The notes: generated by a model from the sequence alone, not told the origin. A DNA stretch of 64,000 nucleotides from Codonopsis lanceolata (GCA_013146195.2 CM028377.1:64811124-64875123), one strand, 5' to 3'; shown: positions 35,123-48,348, numbered from the stretch's first letter. Numbers and translations: made by a program.

Positions 35123-36305
35123 CAACCAACAACATTATTTTCAAACAAATGTGAGATACAACCTTTCCATTGGTAATAAAAGGTTTGATTTTTAATTTAA
35201 TGACTTTTAAAACCAAAATCAATTTATAACCAATATGAAATGCATATCTACTAATATTACCAATAGAAAAAATGTATCTTACATTGATTATAAATTGATG
35301 TTTGTTTTGAAAGTATTTTGATATAAAAGATTTCTACTTCTATCACCATAGACGATAAGTATCTTACATTGTTTAGAAAAAAATGTTGGTTTTAAAAGTC
35401 TTATTTTAAAGATTTCTACTTTTATTACCAATAAAAGATATGTATCTCACATTGTTTAAAAAGAAATGTTGGTTTAAAAAGTTTTTAAATTAAAGACTTT
35501 TTATTACAAATAGAATAGATGCATGTATCTCACATTTGTTACAAAATATTCTAATATTATTATCAATAGAAAAGATGTATTCCATGTTGGTTATAAATTA
35601 ATGTTGGTTTTAAAAATACTATTATTATCAATAGAAGAGATGTATCATAAATTGGTTGGAGGGTAATGTTGGTTTTCAAAGTTTTTAGATATACGACTTC
35701 TACCATTATTACCAATAGAAGATTTATATCTCACATTGGTTAGAAAGTGATGTTGATTTTAATTTTAGATAAAAGATTTTTACTATTATTACTAATAGAA
35801 GAGGTATACTACATTTGTTAAAAAGTGATGTTAGTTTTAAAAGCCTTTAGATAAATGACTTTTACTTTTATCATCAATATAAGAGAAAAGATGTATCACA
35901 TATTGTTTAGAAAGAGATGTTGATTGTAATTTTTAAAAAATAAAAGATTTATACTATTATTACTAAATGAAGAGATGCATCCCACATTGGTTAGAAAGTA
36001 TTGATGGTTTTAAAAGTTTACCATTAATACCAATAGAAGTATTTCATATTTGTTAGAAAAATTATATTGGTTAATTTTTTTTATTGATGTGTCTCACATT
36101 GGTTATAAAGAGATGTATCTCACATTATTTAGAAATGAGTATTAGTTATAAAAGTCATTAGATAAAGACATTTTAATGTTATTATCAATAGAAAAGATGT
36201 ATCCCATATTGTTTAGAAAGAGATATTAGATAAAATATTATTATTACTAATAGAAATTATGTATACCACATGATGAGAAAGTGATGTTGATTTTATTTTT
36301 TAGAT
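35085..36305. repeat. (TC)n(TA)n tract then 70-85 bp repeat array, third block
   Basis: Starts with a TC run (35085-35107) and a TA run, then the inverse-orientation units, a hinge near 35250, and about ten direct units. The order parallels 26820-27600, so blocks one and three look like two copies of the same larger Helitron segment. Confidence 0.75.
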
Positions 36306-36311
36306 AAAGAT

Positions 36312-37290
36312 GTGGTCTCCTGTAAGACAGTATTACAGATCCTTATCCATAAGACGGATCTATCCATGTTAAATGAGACAAAATTCAAAAATTTCAGTTT
36401 TATGAAAACTACAGCGCCACACATCATGTTTATATATGCAGAGTGTCAATTTTTACTATTAACAGTCTCACTTTGTAGTATAAAATGTGTCACTTTTGGC
36501 CCTAGAAGTGTCACTTTGTATTTTTAATTTTAATTAAAATTATCATTTTTTTCATAAAAAATGTTACTTTTTGGGTTTAAATGTGTCACTTTTAGCCTTA
36601 AACGTGTCACTTTTACTTTGAAAAGTGTCTCATTTTTTATAAATGAAAACCATTACGTTTGACATTAAATGTGTTATTTTTGATTCTAAAAGTGTCATTT
36701 TGCCTTATAAATAAAAATCGTCGCTATTGACATTAAAATTGTCACTTTTTAGCATTAAATGTGTCATTTTTTATCATTAAAAATTGTCACTTTTGATTCT
36801 ATAAATGTCATTTGCATTTTAACTTTGCTTTTTAATGAAAATAATAATAATTTTTCCTTGATAGTGTCACTTTGGAACTTAAAAGGCGTCACTTTTACCT
36901 ATTAAATGTGTCACTTAGTGTTTCGTCAAAGTTCGTTAGGATCCGTCAATCATTCTAAGGTAAATGAAGTTAATTGAGGGCTAACAGAGCAGATAATTAA
37001 ATTGCAAAGATTAGGGAGAAAGAAATTTTCAGGAGCAACTATTGGAAAACCAGGGGCACCGGAGCAAAAGAGGACATCTTAGCCAACCATCAAAATAATA
37101 ACTCATTTTGAGGCTGGGAGGGATTCAAACACGAGCCAAGGTTTAGAGCTTCCGAGTTTGCAGATAACCAGCTAGGCTGGACCATTTTTGTGAGTCATAG
37201 TAACATGTTTTTTATTTATTATGACTCGCGAATTCTTAAATGGAGTTCCGTCTTACAGATCCGTCTTACCAAATTCCGTCATACACAAGT
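36312..37290. mobile_element. MITE-like element with GTAAGAC-rich ends
   Basis: The left end (GTCTCCTGTAAGACAG, then ACAGATCC, then AAGACGGATC) and right end (CCGTCTTACAGATCCGTC, then TTACC, then CCGTCATACACAAG) are inverted relatives. The interior has about a dozen spaced copies of (A)GTGTCACTTTT between 36470 and 36920. It interrupts the array: TTTAGATAAA occurs on both sides. No clean target duplication was resolved. Confidence 0.55.
37105..37190 (-). mobile_element. tRNA-like SINE fragment
   Basis: The minus strand carries TGGTTATCTGCAAACTCGG and a B-box-like GTGTTTGAATCCCTCCC. It lies inside the MITE-like element. Confidence 0.4.
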
Positions 37291-37673
37291 TTTGCTTTAG
37301 ATAAAAGATTTAAATTTTCATTACGAATAGAAATAAAAAATAAGTACCCCACATCAATTAAAAATGAATAATGATTTTAAATTTTTTTAAACAAAAACCC
37401 TTCTCCTATTATTAAGTTAGATGTTAGTTTTAAAACTCTTTAGATCAAAGTTTTTTACTATTATTAACAATACAGAATATGTATCTTACGTTAGTTGTAA
37501 ACTTATGTTAATTTTAAAAGTATTTAAGTAAAAAAAAGTGTTTAATATTAGTAACAGTGGATTTTTTTAATTATAACCATAGATAAATTTAACAATCTAA
37601 TTATAATGTCCAAATATATTATTATTACAAAAAAAAAATGTATTCCCTTGCAGAGAACGGGCTAAATAGCTAG
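37291..37673 (+). mobile_element. Helitron 3' terminus closing the array
   Basis: After the last array units, 37585-37673 parallels 1510-1600: CTAATTATAATGTCCAAA, a weakened hairpin (CCCTTGC, AGA, GAACGGG), CTAAATAG and CTAG at 37670-37673 followed by T. It is a diverged copy of the Helitron end at 1600. The matching 5' end could not be identified; it may lie anywhere before 26850. Confidence 0.65.
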
Positions 37674-37949
37674 TATATCATGTATTTGAACTTCCGAGTC
37701 CAAGAGACAAACCATCTCAGGTCTTATAACAGTACGATGCATTTCGAGAATTCTAAGTGTCAAACAAAACCATCTCCGGGCTTATATAACAGTCATTGCA
37801 CTACAATGATTCTTGTTAGTAATAAGCTGCACGCTAGCGTGTTATTTGTACATTTACCTTTCATGTATTAGATCACTCTATGGGGATAGTATCTGGTTTT
37901 CTATACATTTTTTTTCTAGCTGAAAGCAAAACCAGGATTAACGATCAGA

Positions 37950-40900
37950 TCAATTTGTATAGTTCAACATTCTGTGCTTCTTCCTCTCGGGGGTTCCATG
38001 TACTTGTGCTTTAATACCATATGTCTTCAACTGATAATTCTCGAAGGCTACAGAAACTGCTTCCACCTGTAAAATTATCGAAAATCTGGACCAATGAGAA
38101 TAGAGACGAGTATAAAGCATCTTCTGGAAATAAGATTTAGTTTTAACGAGAGACGGACCAGTTGAGGATCTTTGGAGTACACCCTCACTATCTTATCTTG
38201 ATAACATGATGGCAGTAAGTGACTGATCCGATCATCTTGAATAGGGAACTTGTTGATGCTCGTGTAGTCCTGAGGGGAAAAAAGCTATTAATTCTATAAC
38301 TTACAGGCTAAATAGGGGGTTAAACTGGAAGTGAATTTGATCGGCTAAAAGGGTCTAGTCGGCCTCTCAAAATGACTATATTCAGACATTAACAAGTGTC
38401 TTGGGTGGGTCAAAGACAGCATTTCCTCAAGCCTTAGCTGAGAGTTTTTGGTAAGTAAGCATTTCCACATAAAAGCAACTAATCATTCAGTACACATTCA
38501 AGCCTTTTCACCTTATAAGAGCACTCCTGCTACAATGAAATCCTTCATCTCACTTTCATAACAAAGTGGATTGTGGAATTCAGAGTTCCACTTTTGTGTG
38601 TTATATTCAGAAAGAAGATTACAATGAGAAAAGCGAACATTCGGGCAAAAGAAACTACAGTACCTCGAAAAAGTTGATGCTGGAGCAGCAATCACATGCA
38701 CAGAGAATCGTTATATCAGGTCTGTAAATTCAGTAAATAGACAGTGCTGAGGTATAATTTGCAGAATTATCCAACACTTGCATTTTTACCTTTCCAGAGG
38801 GTTATGTTTTCCCCTTGTCAGATCAATTTTGACATTGCTCACTGCAATATCTTCTTCTTTTAGCATAGGTACACCAGATGCCTGAATTAATTTCATTTTG
38901 TTAGAAATAGTATGTGCCTAAAGCAAGCTCTAATGATAGGCTTAAGTTCGATTTTGGACCTGACAACAAATAATATCTTTGGCAGTAACATTTTTGAAAT
39001 GATCCAGCATTTTCTTAGGAACAGAAAACTCATTGCAGAACTGCAAAAATATCAATAAGATTGTAATTTATTAAAGCACCTTGCATATAACATACCAAGT
39101 AAATCTTTCCGATACTTGCAACAATAAATATAACATTCAGTCCCATTAGTACTTATTGAGTACCTGGTATAAGTTCCTTCTCCGGATGCGGAGGATTAGA
39201 TCTCTAGATTCCTTAAGCTCTTGATTAGATGCAGTTTCAATTTTTTTTAGTATTGAATCATCCAACTGTATTTTTCAAATGGATGAAAACATTAAGGGTG
39301 TGGACGACCAAATAAAAAACTGTAATGGGTTTGTGACAAAGGTATGGAAACTAGCTACCTTCCAGTATTGAGATGGTTCATGAATGTTAGACGCGATTTG
39401 GAGATGGTCATTTGCTTTTACCAAGGCATCTACAAACATGAGTTCTATTGCCTGTGAAATGCAAAAGAAATGAAAAAATTAGTCGGGTGTAACAAAAGCT
39501 ACAACGAATTGTCAAATTTTGATCTAAAGACAACTGTAAGTTTAGATTGTAACCTTCACTTTTGCATGCATATAGACTGTGCGATGTAGATCAGCACGAG
39601 AAGAGAATAGCTTGTGGATTGTCAGATCTGACAGGTTTTTTTCCAAACATAAACTGAAGAACACTCTGGCTAGTATTATGTTTAGTAGAGATGAGATTTA
39701 AGATGTACTAACATTCTTTGGCGCGGTAACATATTTCGTCATCTATAACACGCATAGTATCCAACATCCTGCATGTTACAACAATGAAACATGTGGTTGG
39801 ATTTTGAAAGGTATGAACATTGTAACAAGCAGAACTTAAGCTAAAAACAGTTATTAATCAAGCATGTCCTATGCTCTTATAGTGAACATAATTGAATAAC
39901 TGGTGTTTCTAACAATTTAGCCTTGCACACCTTTCAAACTGGAAAGAGCAGCCGAGACCACAAGCCCGAGAGTCACGAACAATATAATCAAACCTGAAAA
40001 GAAAAACAAAAAGAAATGTAAAATAAAATGAATAACAAGAAAAGAAATGGACGTTCGCCCACAACGTCGCCAGTAGCAAATACGTTCTTTAGAAATTGCT
40101 TCTACAGATGGTGAAAAGAAAGGACATACTTGTCTACATCAATTCCATTTCGACCATTTGCAACAATGTCATATAAGAAAAGCTTCTCTTTCGAACTCTG
40201 AAAAGATTTTTTTGAAGGGTAAGTAATAAATTCTTGAGGTTTATTTCTGGGAAACGTTGCATTTACTTGACTTAACAGAATTAAATGCTTGCAAGAAATC
40301 ATGTAATGGGCAGTAAATATCTGGAGTGCATATTTTAATTCAAAAAGAATCAAATGATACATATGTATAAATCATGTTAAGAACAATAAGTATCAGCAAT
40401 GCATAATTTAACTCAAAAGAATTAAATATTGCAAGAAATCATATCAAGAGAGATAAATATCAGATATGGGCAATTTAATAAAATAACAATGAGACAAGTC
40501 ATGCCTTACTTTTAATGAAGTTTGCTCAGAACTAATTATCATCTCCTGCAATAAAGAAGAAAAGAAAACAGAAATTTTCTCAGCGCAGCAGAAAAGGAAA
40601 CGATGTGTCCAAAATAGACCCAACCAATGAACATAAAGCTGAAAAGAGGTCATGGTAAGAATGAGAATCAATGTCATGCAGATAGATTAATTTAATTGCA
40701 CCTCAAACAATAACCGAGGACCAGTGAAGAGGAAGAACTCCCACAGAAACATTTGGATTTGGATAGCAGATAAGAGGTATTAATAGAACACTGAACTACT
40801 GAAAGAGGAAATATAAGAAACTAAAAGGGCGCCCATGCCATAACAACATTTAACCTTAACTTTCTCGAGACATCCAGAATCAATATCAATATTGTGCTCG

Positions 40901-43900
40901 TCAACAATATAGTCTATCATTTTCAAAGACATATCCTCGTGAGACCTGGAGAATAATCAGCCAAAGTTATACTTAGAGGACTGGATTTAACAGTACCCAG
41001 AAAAGCAGTTCAAAAATCTCGGATGTAGTAAAGCAAGAAACCATATATCACAGGCTTATACAGGAGGGGGGAGGGGGGGGGGACACAGATAGATGAAACT
41101 CACTTCTTCCAAATAACATTTGAACATGGCTTATTATGGTAAATGAAGAACTGATACAACCTTCCTCTATAAGGTGGTTGAACTGAAGCAGCATGGATGT
41201 TGTTAAACAAGCGCATAGGACATCATACAGTGGTGCTGAACTCCCATAAAATGCAAAGAGAATTCAAAGATATGGAAGGAATTACCCAGGTTTCATGAAT
41301 ACAATATAGTCAATTGCATTCTCGGGATGCTAGATAACAAATTCAGAGGATATTGAGAACCAAACCATTTAACTACTTTATCGTATAAACAGAAAGTTGT
41401 CCAAGTTTCCATTCAAAACCATTATGAGAAGAAGAAAAGGAAAATGATCTCAAATCTCAATAAATGATAACATGGGTAAGATAGAAATTGGGAAGTTAAA
41501 ATGAGCAAACCTTTTCAGTGCTTAGACTTAGACATACTCATCTGGTTCCACAAATTTTGGGGCTGGAACGGTAACTGAACCGTATATATACGGTCTAAGG
41601 TTCCAGTTTGGAACCATATAATATGGTTACAGTTCCAAACCGTAAAATTCAGAATTATTTTTTAGTTTTTTTTTTTGTTGTTAAAATGGCATCTTTTTAA
41701 CTTTGCGCAATGTATATTAATTTTTTATAGCAAAAACGATAAATAAAAAAAAAGGTGAAAAATAACCGTTGGAACAGGCAGTTCCACGGTTCCGGTTCCG
41801 ACCCAGTGGTTTAAGGTTTTGAAAAAAAAAATGTTACCGAACCGGTAAACCAGCGATTATGGTTCGGAAACGGTTTATAACGTTCCGATTTGATGACGGT
41901 GTTGTTCCGGGAACCGGATAAGCACCTCTAGTTACACTTTCATTAACTTAAACCTAGAAGGTTAAGTACATATGCTACAGTAGCTTGTAAGGATCACCAT
42001 TTGGAGCCATGATGAACCCTGGGAAGAAACTCGCGCTCAAACAAATGGCTGAATGGTCCATGACCCACATCATGCAGCAGCCCTACAGATGGAGACAGCA
42101 AGAATTAAATGAAAATGAGGACACCAATGAAACCAATTTTTTAACAGGTCTACTAATCACCAGCAAGTTTTACGGTCTGTATATCAGAACGATCAATGCC
42201 AAGTTCGGAACCCTGCAAGTTTGACACGGAAAGTGTATTTTCAGTAATAGATTCAAGGAGTGGCCAGACCATCAAGAAAAAAATTTCATACTTGATGGGC
42301 GTTGATTTTATATATTGTTTCACCAGCAAGCCAATAAACTCCAAGTGAATGCTCAAACCGAGAGTGCACTGCTCCAGGAAACACCATGTCGGTTAGACCT
42401 GTCCAACAAACAACTTTGACTCAGCGATGACACCATATATATATATATATATATATATGGTTTTAATGGTTACTTTCTCTCATTAACCATTGATGGTTAC
42501 TATAATATTGTCCCTTGGATCAAAAATCAAAGGTTGAGATTCATTGGGTAGTTGAAAAATGCAATTAATTCACTCAAAAGAATACAAACCATTAATGCAG
42601 TTAATGAAATCTTAGCTTTGATTTTTGATCCAATGGATATATTACTAGTAACCATCAATAGTTGGTGAGAGAAAGTAACCATTGAAAACTCTCCTATATA
42701 AATAAATAAATTTAAAAAAAAAAAATATATATATATATATATGTTTACACACACACACACACTCATATATATATATACATGAATTAATTCTTTTTCTTTT
42801 GTGTGTGACTGTATGGTTGAAGCATGTTTAAAATAAATGGCAGAATATTTCAGCAAGTGGTGCCTTTGTATCCAGTTCACCATTTTACTGAACTGAACCA
42901 TTTAGACAAAGATCGAGTAACTACAGAGCCACCAATAATTTTCATTATTGCTTAATGCAGCGCCCAATACGTCTTTATGCATATAATTTGGAAATACTAG
43001 AATCACTTACATGCAGACAAAAAATATATAAAGCTCATGCAACTCCTATCTTACATGATTAAGTAAAGACAACTTCTATTGTCTACTTCACAAGAGAGAA
43101 TATACGACAGCCTGCTGGAATCTATGGTCAAGAAACTTAGGACTTTGGGAAATAAAGTTGCAAGAATTTTATTAAAGCACTATCTATACCAAAAAAATAT
43201 TCTTAAATACTGATGATGAGAGACTTTGTAGGTAATTGCAACATGAAGATCAATATGAAGTATAAATGTTTTGACTTCTTCCAAAATGGAAAGTTACTAA
43301 TTTCTACATTTAGCTCATTCATTCAACCTTCCATAAAAAATTAAACTCAAAAACTAGCAGAAAATGTTGAAATAACACAGCCATATAGTTGACTTGTTCA
43401 ATAGAAAACAAAGTTGTGCATTCGAATTTCGTAGGGAGATATAAGCCATATGATGCTGTAGACACCCCGATCTTAACCCCGCAGATGCACGCACAAATTG
43501 CTCTTCTTTTCAGCCAGAATCATGCAATACACAAAATATCTCAGTGGACTTCCATTGGTCCTTTAAGTAGCATGATCAGTCTGATTAAATAAAATTCACA
43601 TTTGCAACGATTTTAAACACAAGACTGTAACGTAACGTGAAAAGCAATTCATCAGAGCAGATACTAAAAGACTTTATCATAAATCTGTACAATGATCTGA
43701 TTATACAGATCTATGTTTCCACAATATCCACAATTTTTTTTCAATCTATTATTATTTGAATGAAGATATAAACATAACATACTAAAGCAACTTGTTAACC
43801 ACATTATAATATTACAATTAACTAATGACATATACAATCAAATGCATATTTTGCATCCACCCCAAAAAATGGAAATGTAAAGCTCCTATAAGAAATTGAT

Positions 43901-45172
43901 GAGTTAACTGTAAGGGAACTGCTAGGATATTAAAGTCTTTACAACCAAATATAGCATTCACGAGATTGCCTAGTATTTACATCACACAAATACACATTTC
44001 CTAAAACAACTCTGAGGAAACTGCTCGAAATTTACAGTCTTTACAACCAAAAATAACACTAACGAGGTTACTGAGTAATACTAATTACATCACGTAAATT
44101 ACGGGACGGCAATTAAATTATTCTATCAAAAATTTCTAAGAGATGACATCAGGACTTACCGAGTTGCTTCAAATCTCGGAGTCTGTAAACAAGCAGAGAC
44201 CGTCCATGTAAAAGCCAGAGTGAAAGATAAAGAAAAGGCAATGAGCACCAAATCAACAGTCTAAAAAAATGTTTAAATAAGCTGAACTTGCCTCTGGAAC
44301 TGTTCAGTGTCAATAAACTTCAAGGAGAGCTGCATTTTAAGGAAATAATAGCTTGAAGCTTTAGATTTATTGTTGTCCAAAAAGTTATAGCCAAATCATA
44401 GTCAAAACTAAAGTCGCACGAGAACACTTTAAGTAATTTCACGATAATTACTCAAAATCAATATATAATAACCTAATCTGCTAGTAAGCAATTTAACAGA
44501 AAAAAATTGTTGAAGTAAGTAAAAGAATTAAAGAATATCATCAAATAATCAGAAAAGTATACACGAGAACAACAACAGGCCATAACATATACAAGGAACA
44601 ACGTAAAGTTTCCGCTCATAAATGTCAAATTACAAAAAAAAAAAAAAAAACGGTCAAAATAAAAGGAGTTGAAATTGAAACGCTAGGCTCGTGAATCTGC
44701 ACCGTCTTTTTTTATTTTCTAGAAAAGATCATTCAAAATTAACGCTCGTTTCTTAATTTCCTGACTTAGATATGCTTCGAGTTCGTCTCGCTATTACGCT
44801 ATCTACATGCAAGTGTTTTCGATTTCGGGATTGCGCTCGATTCCAGTCGATGTATAGTGTAAATTTAATCGAACGAACTTTTCCGCCGCAAAACAGGATT
44901 AAAATCCAGAGAAACCGGAAATATTTACAACATGTCAGCATTTTGAAGACTAGCAAACATAAGTTAAAGTAGAAGTAATAAAAAAAGTTACTATAATTAT
45001 TGGAATGAAATTCAAAAAAGCGAAGAAGAAATAAGGAAGAGGAGTCAGTTACAGGATCGAGATAGATGTTTCCATGGACGTTATCGTGAACGTGCTTGGT
45101 GAATCGGCGGTCCTCCTCCTCCCTCGACGATAAGTAGGTGTAGTTCGGACGATCTTCGGTGCAAGCTCCCAT
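37950..45172 (-). CDS. HD-domain dNTP triphosphohydrolase, SAMHD1 homologue, 19 exons
   Basis: Family enzymes cleave dNTPs to deoxynucleosides and triphosphate. Exons, 5' to 3': 45053-45172, 44292-44329, 44160-44182, 42292-42398, 42161-42212, 41998-42082, 40855-40945, 40510-40545, 40130-40197, 39931-39993, 39713-39768, 39554-39627, 39359-39451, 39164-39265, 38960-39040, 38790-38881, 38664-38721, 38159-38269, 37950-38066; 488 aa. The N-terminus runs straight into the KHVHDNVHGNIYLDP motif, so no SAM domain is present, as in plant homologues. HD-site residues are all visible: Arg74/His77 (RFEHS), His117-Asp118, His121 and His126 (LLHDVGHGPFSH), His144 (WSHED), Asp206-Lys207, Tyr210 and Asp214 (DVDKFDYIVRD). 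The C-terminus ends in a basic tail (ERKKHR). Exon 2 uses a GC donor (AG|GCAAGT); exon 3 is only 23 bp. Exon 7 could end 6 bp earlier (40861) at a second in-frame donor. The start ATG is in strong context (G at -3 and +4). Whether it acts on dNTPs in this plant is inferred from the intact site. Confidence 0.93.
41529..41930. mobile_element. small hAT-like element in intron 6 of gene 2
   Basis: Left TAGACATACTCATCTGGTTC and right (reverse complement) TAGAGGTGCTTATCCGGTTC are inverted termini. Flanking 8-mers CTTAGACT (41521-41528) and GTTACACT (41931-41938) match at 6 of 8 positions. The interior is rich in CCGGTTCC-type words. It ends 67 bp from exon 6. Confidence 0.6.
42436..42459. repeat. 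(AT)n microsatellite, intron 3 of gene 2
   Basis: About 12 AT units; a second compound AT/AC tract lies at 42725-42776. Around them, 42460-42700 forms an inverted pair (GGTTACTTTCTCTCATTAACC against GGTGAGAGAAAGTAACC). Confidence 0.85.
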
Positions 45173-45551
45173 TCCGTCGCCGACTCGACCTCCTCAACTA
45201 GTGGATGCTACGTACGAGAGCGAAAGCGTTGAGGGGGGAAAGACAGAGAGAGTTGAAGTGAGCGTGTTGTTGCTAGGGGTTTTTCTTTTTTAATCGAAGT
45301 GAGGAGACAGATGTATTGATAGAGAGGATGGGAGAGGAGTGGAGTGGAGAGAACTGAAATGTTGGAGTGGTGGTGAAGTGATGCCCGTCAAGGCGCGAAA
45401 AAGAAACTGTTTTATGTTTCACCAGAGCGGAGCAAATAGCGCGTGCCGTGCAAGGCCACGAAACCGTTCGATAAAAAGTCAATTTTTTATTTATGCAGTT
45501 ATTGATCATTTTGATTCTTATTTTAATTTTTGAAAAAATGTTGCTAAAAGT

Positions 45552-45726
45552 TACTCCCTGTAGCCAAAGAGTTCCAATTTAAAAATTAAACTAAAAAAAA
45601 ATGATACTTTTAGTAACACATTAATAGTAAAATGATATTTTAATGCTTTAATTTTTTAAAATAAATTCTTTAAGTGAAACATCTAAAAATTGAATGTGAA
45701 CTCTTCTCAGAACAGATGGAGTAACT
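45552..45726. mobile_element. Stowaway-like MITE upstream of gene 2
   Basis: The left end ACTCCCTGTAGCCAAAGAGT and right end (reverse complement) ACTCCATCTGTTCTGAGAAG, both followed by AGTTC-type words, form degenerate inverted Stowaway termini bordered by TA. It lies about 380 bp upstream of the gene 2 start codon, so it may be part of the promoter region. Confidence 0.55.
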
Positions 45727-45950
45727 AATTACCGAAATACCACCACTAGGTAAGACCGTCTCAAAATAACATTAGAAAAAGTTTTTTTATATAATTTTTT
45801 ATGTGTCACATCATCAGCCACATCAGAAGTTAAAAAAAATCAACATTTTGTGAACTTTTTTTCGCCGTGGTAAACTTCTTTTACAACAAAAATATTTTAA
45901 TGTTGGGCCTCATTGGTATTGCCTTTTCCATTTGTTTTTTCTTTATGAAT

Positions 45951-46698
45951 TAGAGGTGAGCTAGGCTGATTCGATCTAGTTTTTTGTTTAAAAAAAAATT
46001 AAAACAAAATCAATAGTTCAATTTTAAAAAAGTTTAGAAGTGGAACCAACATAATATGTATGAGAATAGAAAAAGTTAGGTCCAATTCTGCACTTAGTTT
46101 TTTGTTCTAAGGCCTTTCAATTTTTTGAGTCTTATTAAACCACTACAAAAAAATAATCGGAGCGAATGGATCAAAACTCATTCCTTAATGGTCATAAAAT
46201 CAAAACTAACACATAATGTATGTAACTCCGAAAAATGAGAGCAACTTTAGTCGACTATCATCTTGTCTTCCAATTCAATTCTCACGTTAAAGCAAGTGTC
46301 CAACTAAGTAGAATCTATGTTTAAGAGATACATTTTAAAGATTAATTACGAAAATTTAATCCTACAAACTAAACTGGGAGCACAAAAAACTTTCTACATA
46401 CACTTAATTTGTAATACAAATTCACTACCAATCAACTAATTAGGCTAATTTTCTTCATAAGTATACCTAGGGTTAGGCTTCAAAAGTATATATATATATA
46501 TATAATTGTATTTATATGTAAGTAACATCTATTGATCTGATTCAGTTCGAGAACTAATTTATAAGTCTCAAAACTAGACCAAACCAATTGATTGGTTTTA
46601 TGAAAATCTGAATCGGAACCACACCAATAAATTGGTTCGGTGATTTGACCCGATTCTATTGGTCTGATCTAGCTTTGAAAAAAGTTTGCTCACCCTTA
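45951..46698. mobile_element. old hAT-like non-autonomous element
   Basis: Ends TAGAGGTGAGC and, reverse complemented, TAAGGGTGAGC. Flanking 8-mers TTATGAAT (45943-45950) and CCATGAAC (46699-46706) differ only by C/T changes at three positions. The interior has GGTTC and GATTC-rich segments typical of this element class. No coding sequence. Confidence 0.5.
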
Positions 46699-47270
46699 CC
46701 ATGAACCACTCATCCCTTATGAATTTTTCACAGTGTTAAAGTTCTTAAATGATCCAAATTATACTTCTATAAACCTCATCCAAACCTTACCATGAGATGC
46801 CTTAACAATTGTTTTAAAAATAGCTGTTGTTTAGACAATGATGATGAGGATAGAATAGGTAAGATTTTAGGTTTGGTTGATAAAAGGTTGCACTTAAAAT
46901 AATATTGTTTATTCTTTATTTAAAAAATAGATATAATATAAAAAAGTCTTACAAATATTAATTCGTAATATTATATTAGCTAAAATTTTGGCTTACTTTG
47001 CATATAATGGAGTGAATGCTTGGTTATTACCGAACTTAATGTATCTATTCCAAAAGATACGAGATATATAGGGTACCAGTTTTACTCACTAGCCAAAGCG
47101 AAGTAAGGAGATGCAGGTAGGCTTGTGAAGATTTTCCTAGGTTTTAAAGCCACGCGCTTATTGATCTAGTTTCAGCATCACATCGTTTTTCAGTTTTCTT
47201 TAATTGATTCTGCAATCCATTACATAAAGATAGTGTTTGCCTGGTAATCAGAAAGGGAATCTTTGTTACT

Positions 47271-47768
47271 CCATTCGTTTTCAAAATATTATTTATTTTG
47301 ATTTGATATATTGTTTTAAAAAAATAATTTATTATATTAGAGAAAATTCATTGGTGGTACTTACATATAGGTATTAAAACCAAATTTTGATACCTATTGG
47401 TTATTATTCATGGATATGAAATGATCATCTTCAACCATAAGTATTAAAATGAAGGATATTAAAATTAGGTGTATTATTAAAGAAAATATCAAATTTGGTA
47501 CTTTTCCTAATACCACAGCTAATTTTGATATATTTTACTTTAACCATTGGAGAGCCTAATACTTTCACATAGATATCAAAATTTGGTTTTGACCCCTATC
47601 ATTGGACTTGCCTTTATAAATATTGGTGAAATGCTTGATTTTTTTTTTAATATGTGAGTATATGACCATAATTAAAATTAATTAAAAAAATAAAAATAAA
47701 ATAATAAAAGTATTTCTTAAAAATAAAAATTTTAAAATAAAATAATTATTTAAAAACGAATGAGAAAA
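47271..47768. mobile_element. Stowaway-like MITE with an internal palindromic insertion
   Basis: Outer ends: ACTCCATTCGTTTTCAAAAT and the inverted ATTTAAAAACGAATGAG. Inside, TTAAAACCAAATTTTGATAC (47371 region) and ATATCAAAATTTGGTTTTGA (47575 region) are inverted, as of a second MITE. Confidence 0.4.
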
Positions 47769-48348
47769 AAAAATAAACGATAATTTGAAAAATAAGTAAC
47801 GAGTATTAAAGACGTACGTTGAGCATGAGAGAAAATTGGGGTATTAGTAGTAAAGTAAGAGCATGAAAATGCGGTAATGGATTGAGGGGTCAATATCAAT
47901 TATATCAGTTACGAATTAGGATGGGAAACAAGCATATGTTACACGTGGTTTGTAATTTACGAGTAATTGTGAAGGAAAGGAAGGAATAAAGGTCATGAAT
48001 TCATGATTAATGTCATCTTTGCCAAATCCCAATCACACACGCACATTATTTTACTTCCCAACAACTTTTATTCACACAAGATAAAAAATTACAAAAATAA
48101 CATAGTTTAAAATGATATAACACATTCTTCTACTAAATACATCTCGATAATTTTTTCTTACACCTCACTTAGAACTGTCAAAATAGATTGGCGGGACAAG
48201 CCAACTCAAAACCCGCTTCAACCCGCCATTTGGTGGAGCGAGCCAGCCCAAAAAGGTGACGGGCCTGAGAACTATCAACCCAACCCACCATGGGTTGTGA
48301 GTTCGACGGGTCAACCCACCAAATTTTTACAAACTTTATAAAAACAGC

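Noticed and set aside
43455..43490. LTR-like start TGTAGACACCCCGATC inside an intron of gene 2
   Set aside because: Only about 20 bases resemble the segment at 32391; too short to call a retroelement.
44753..45052. Continuation of the first frame of gene 2 past 45053
   Set aside because: The conserved motif stops at the GT donor at 45052; the rest is intronic and unlike the family.
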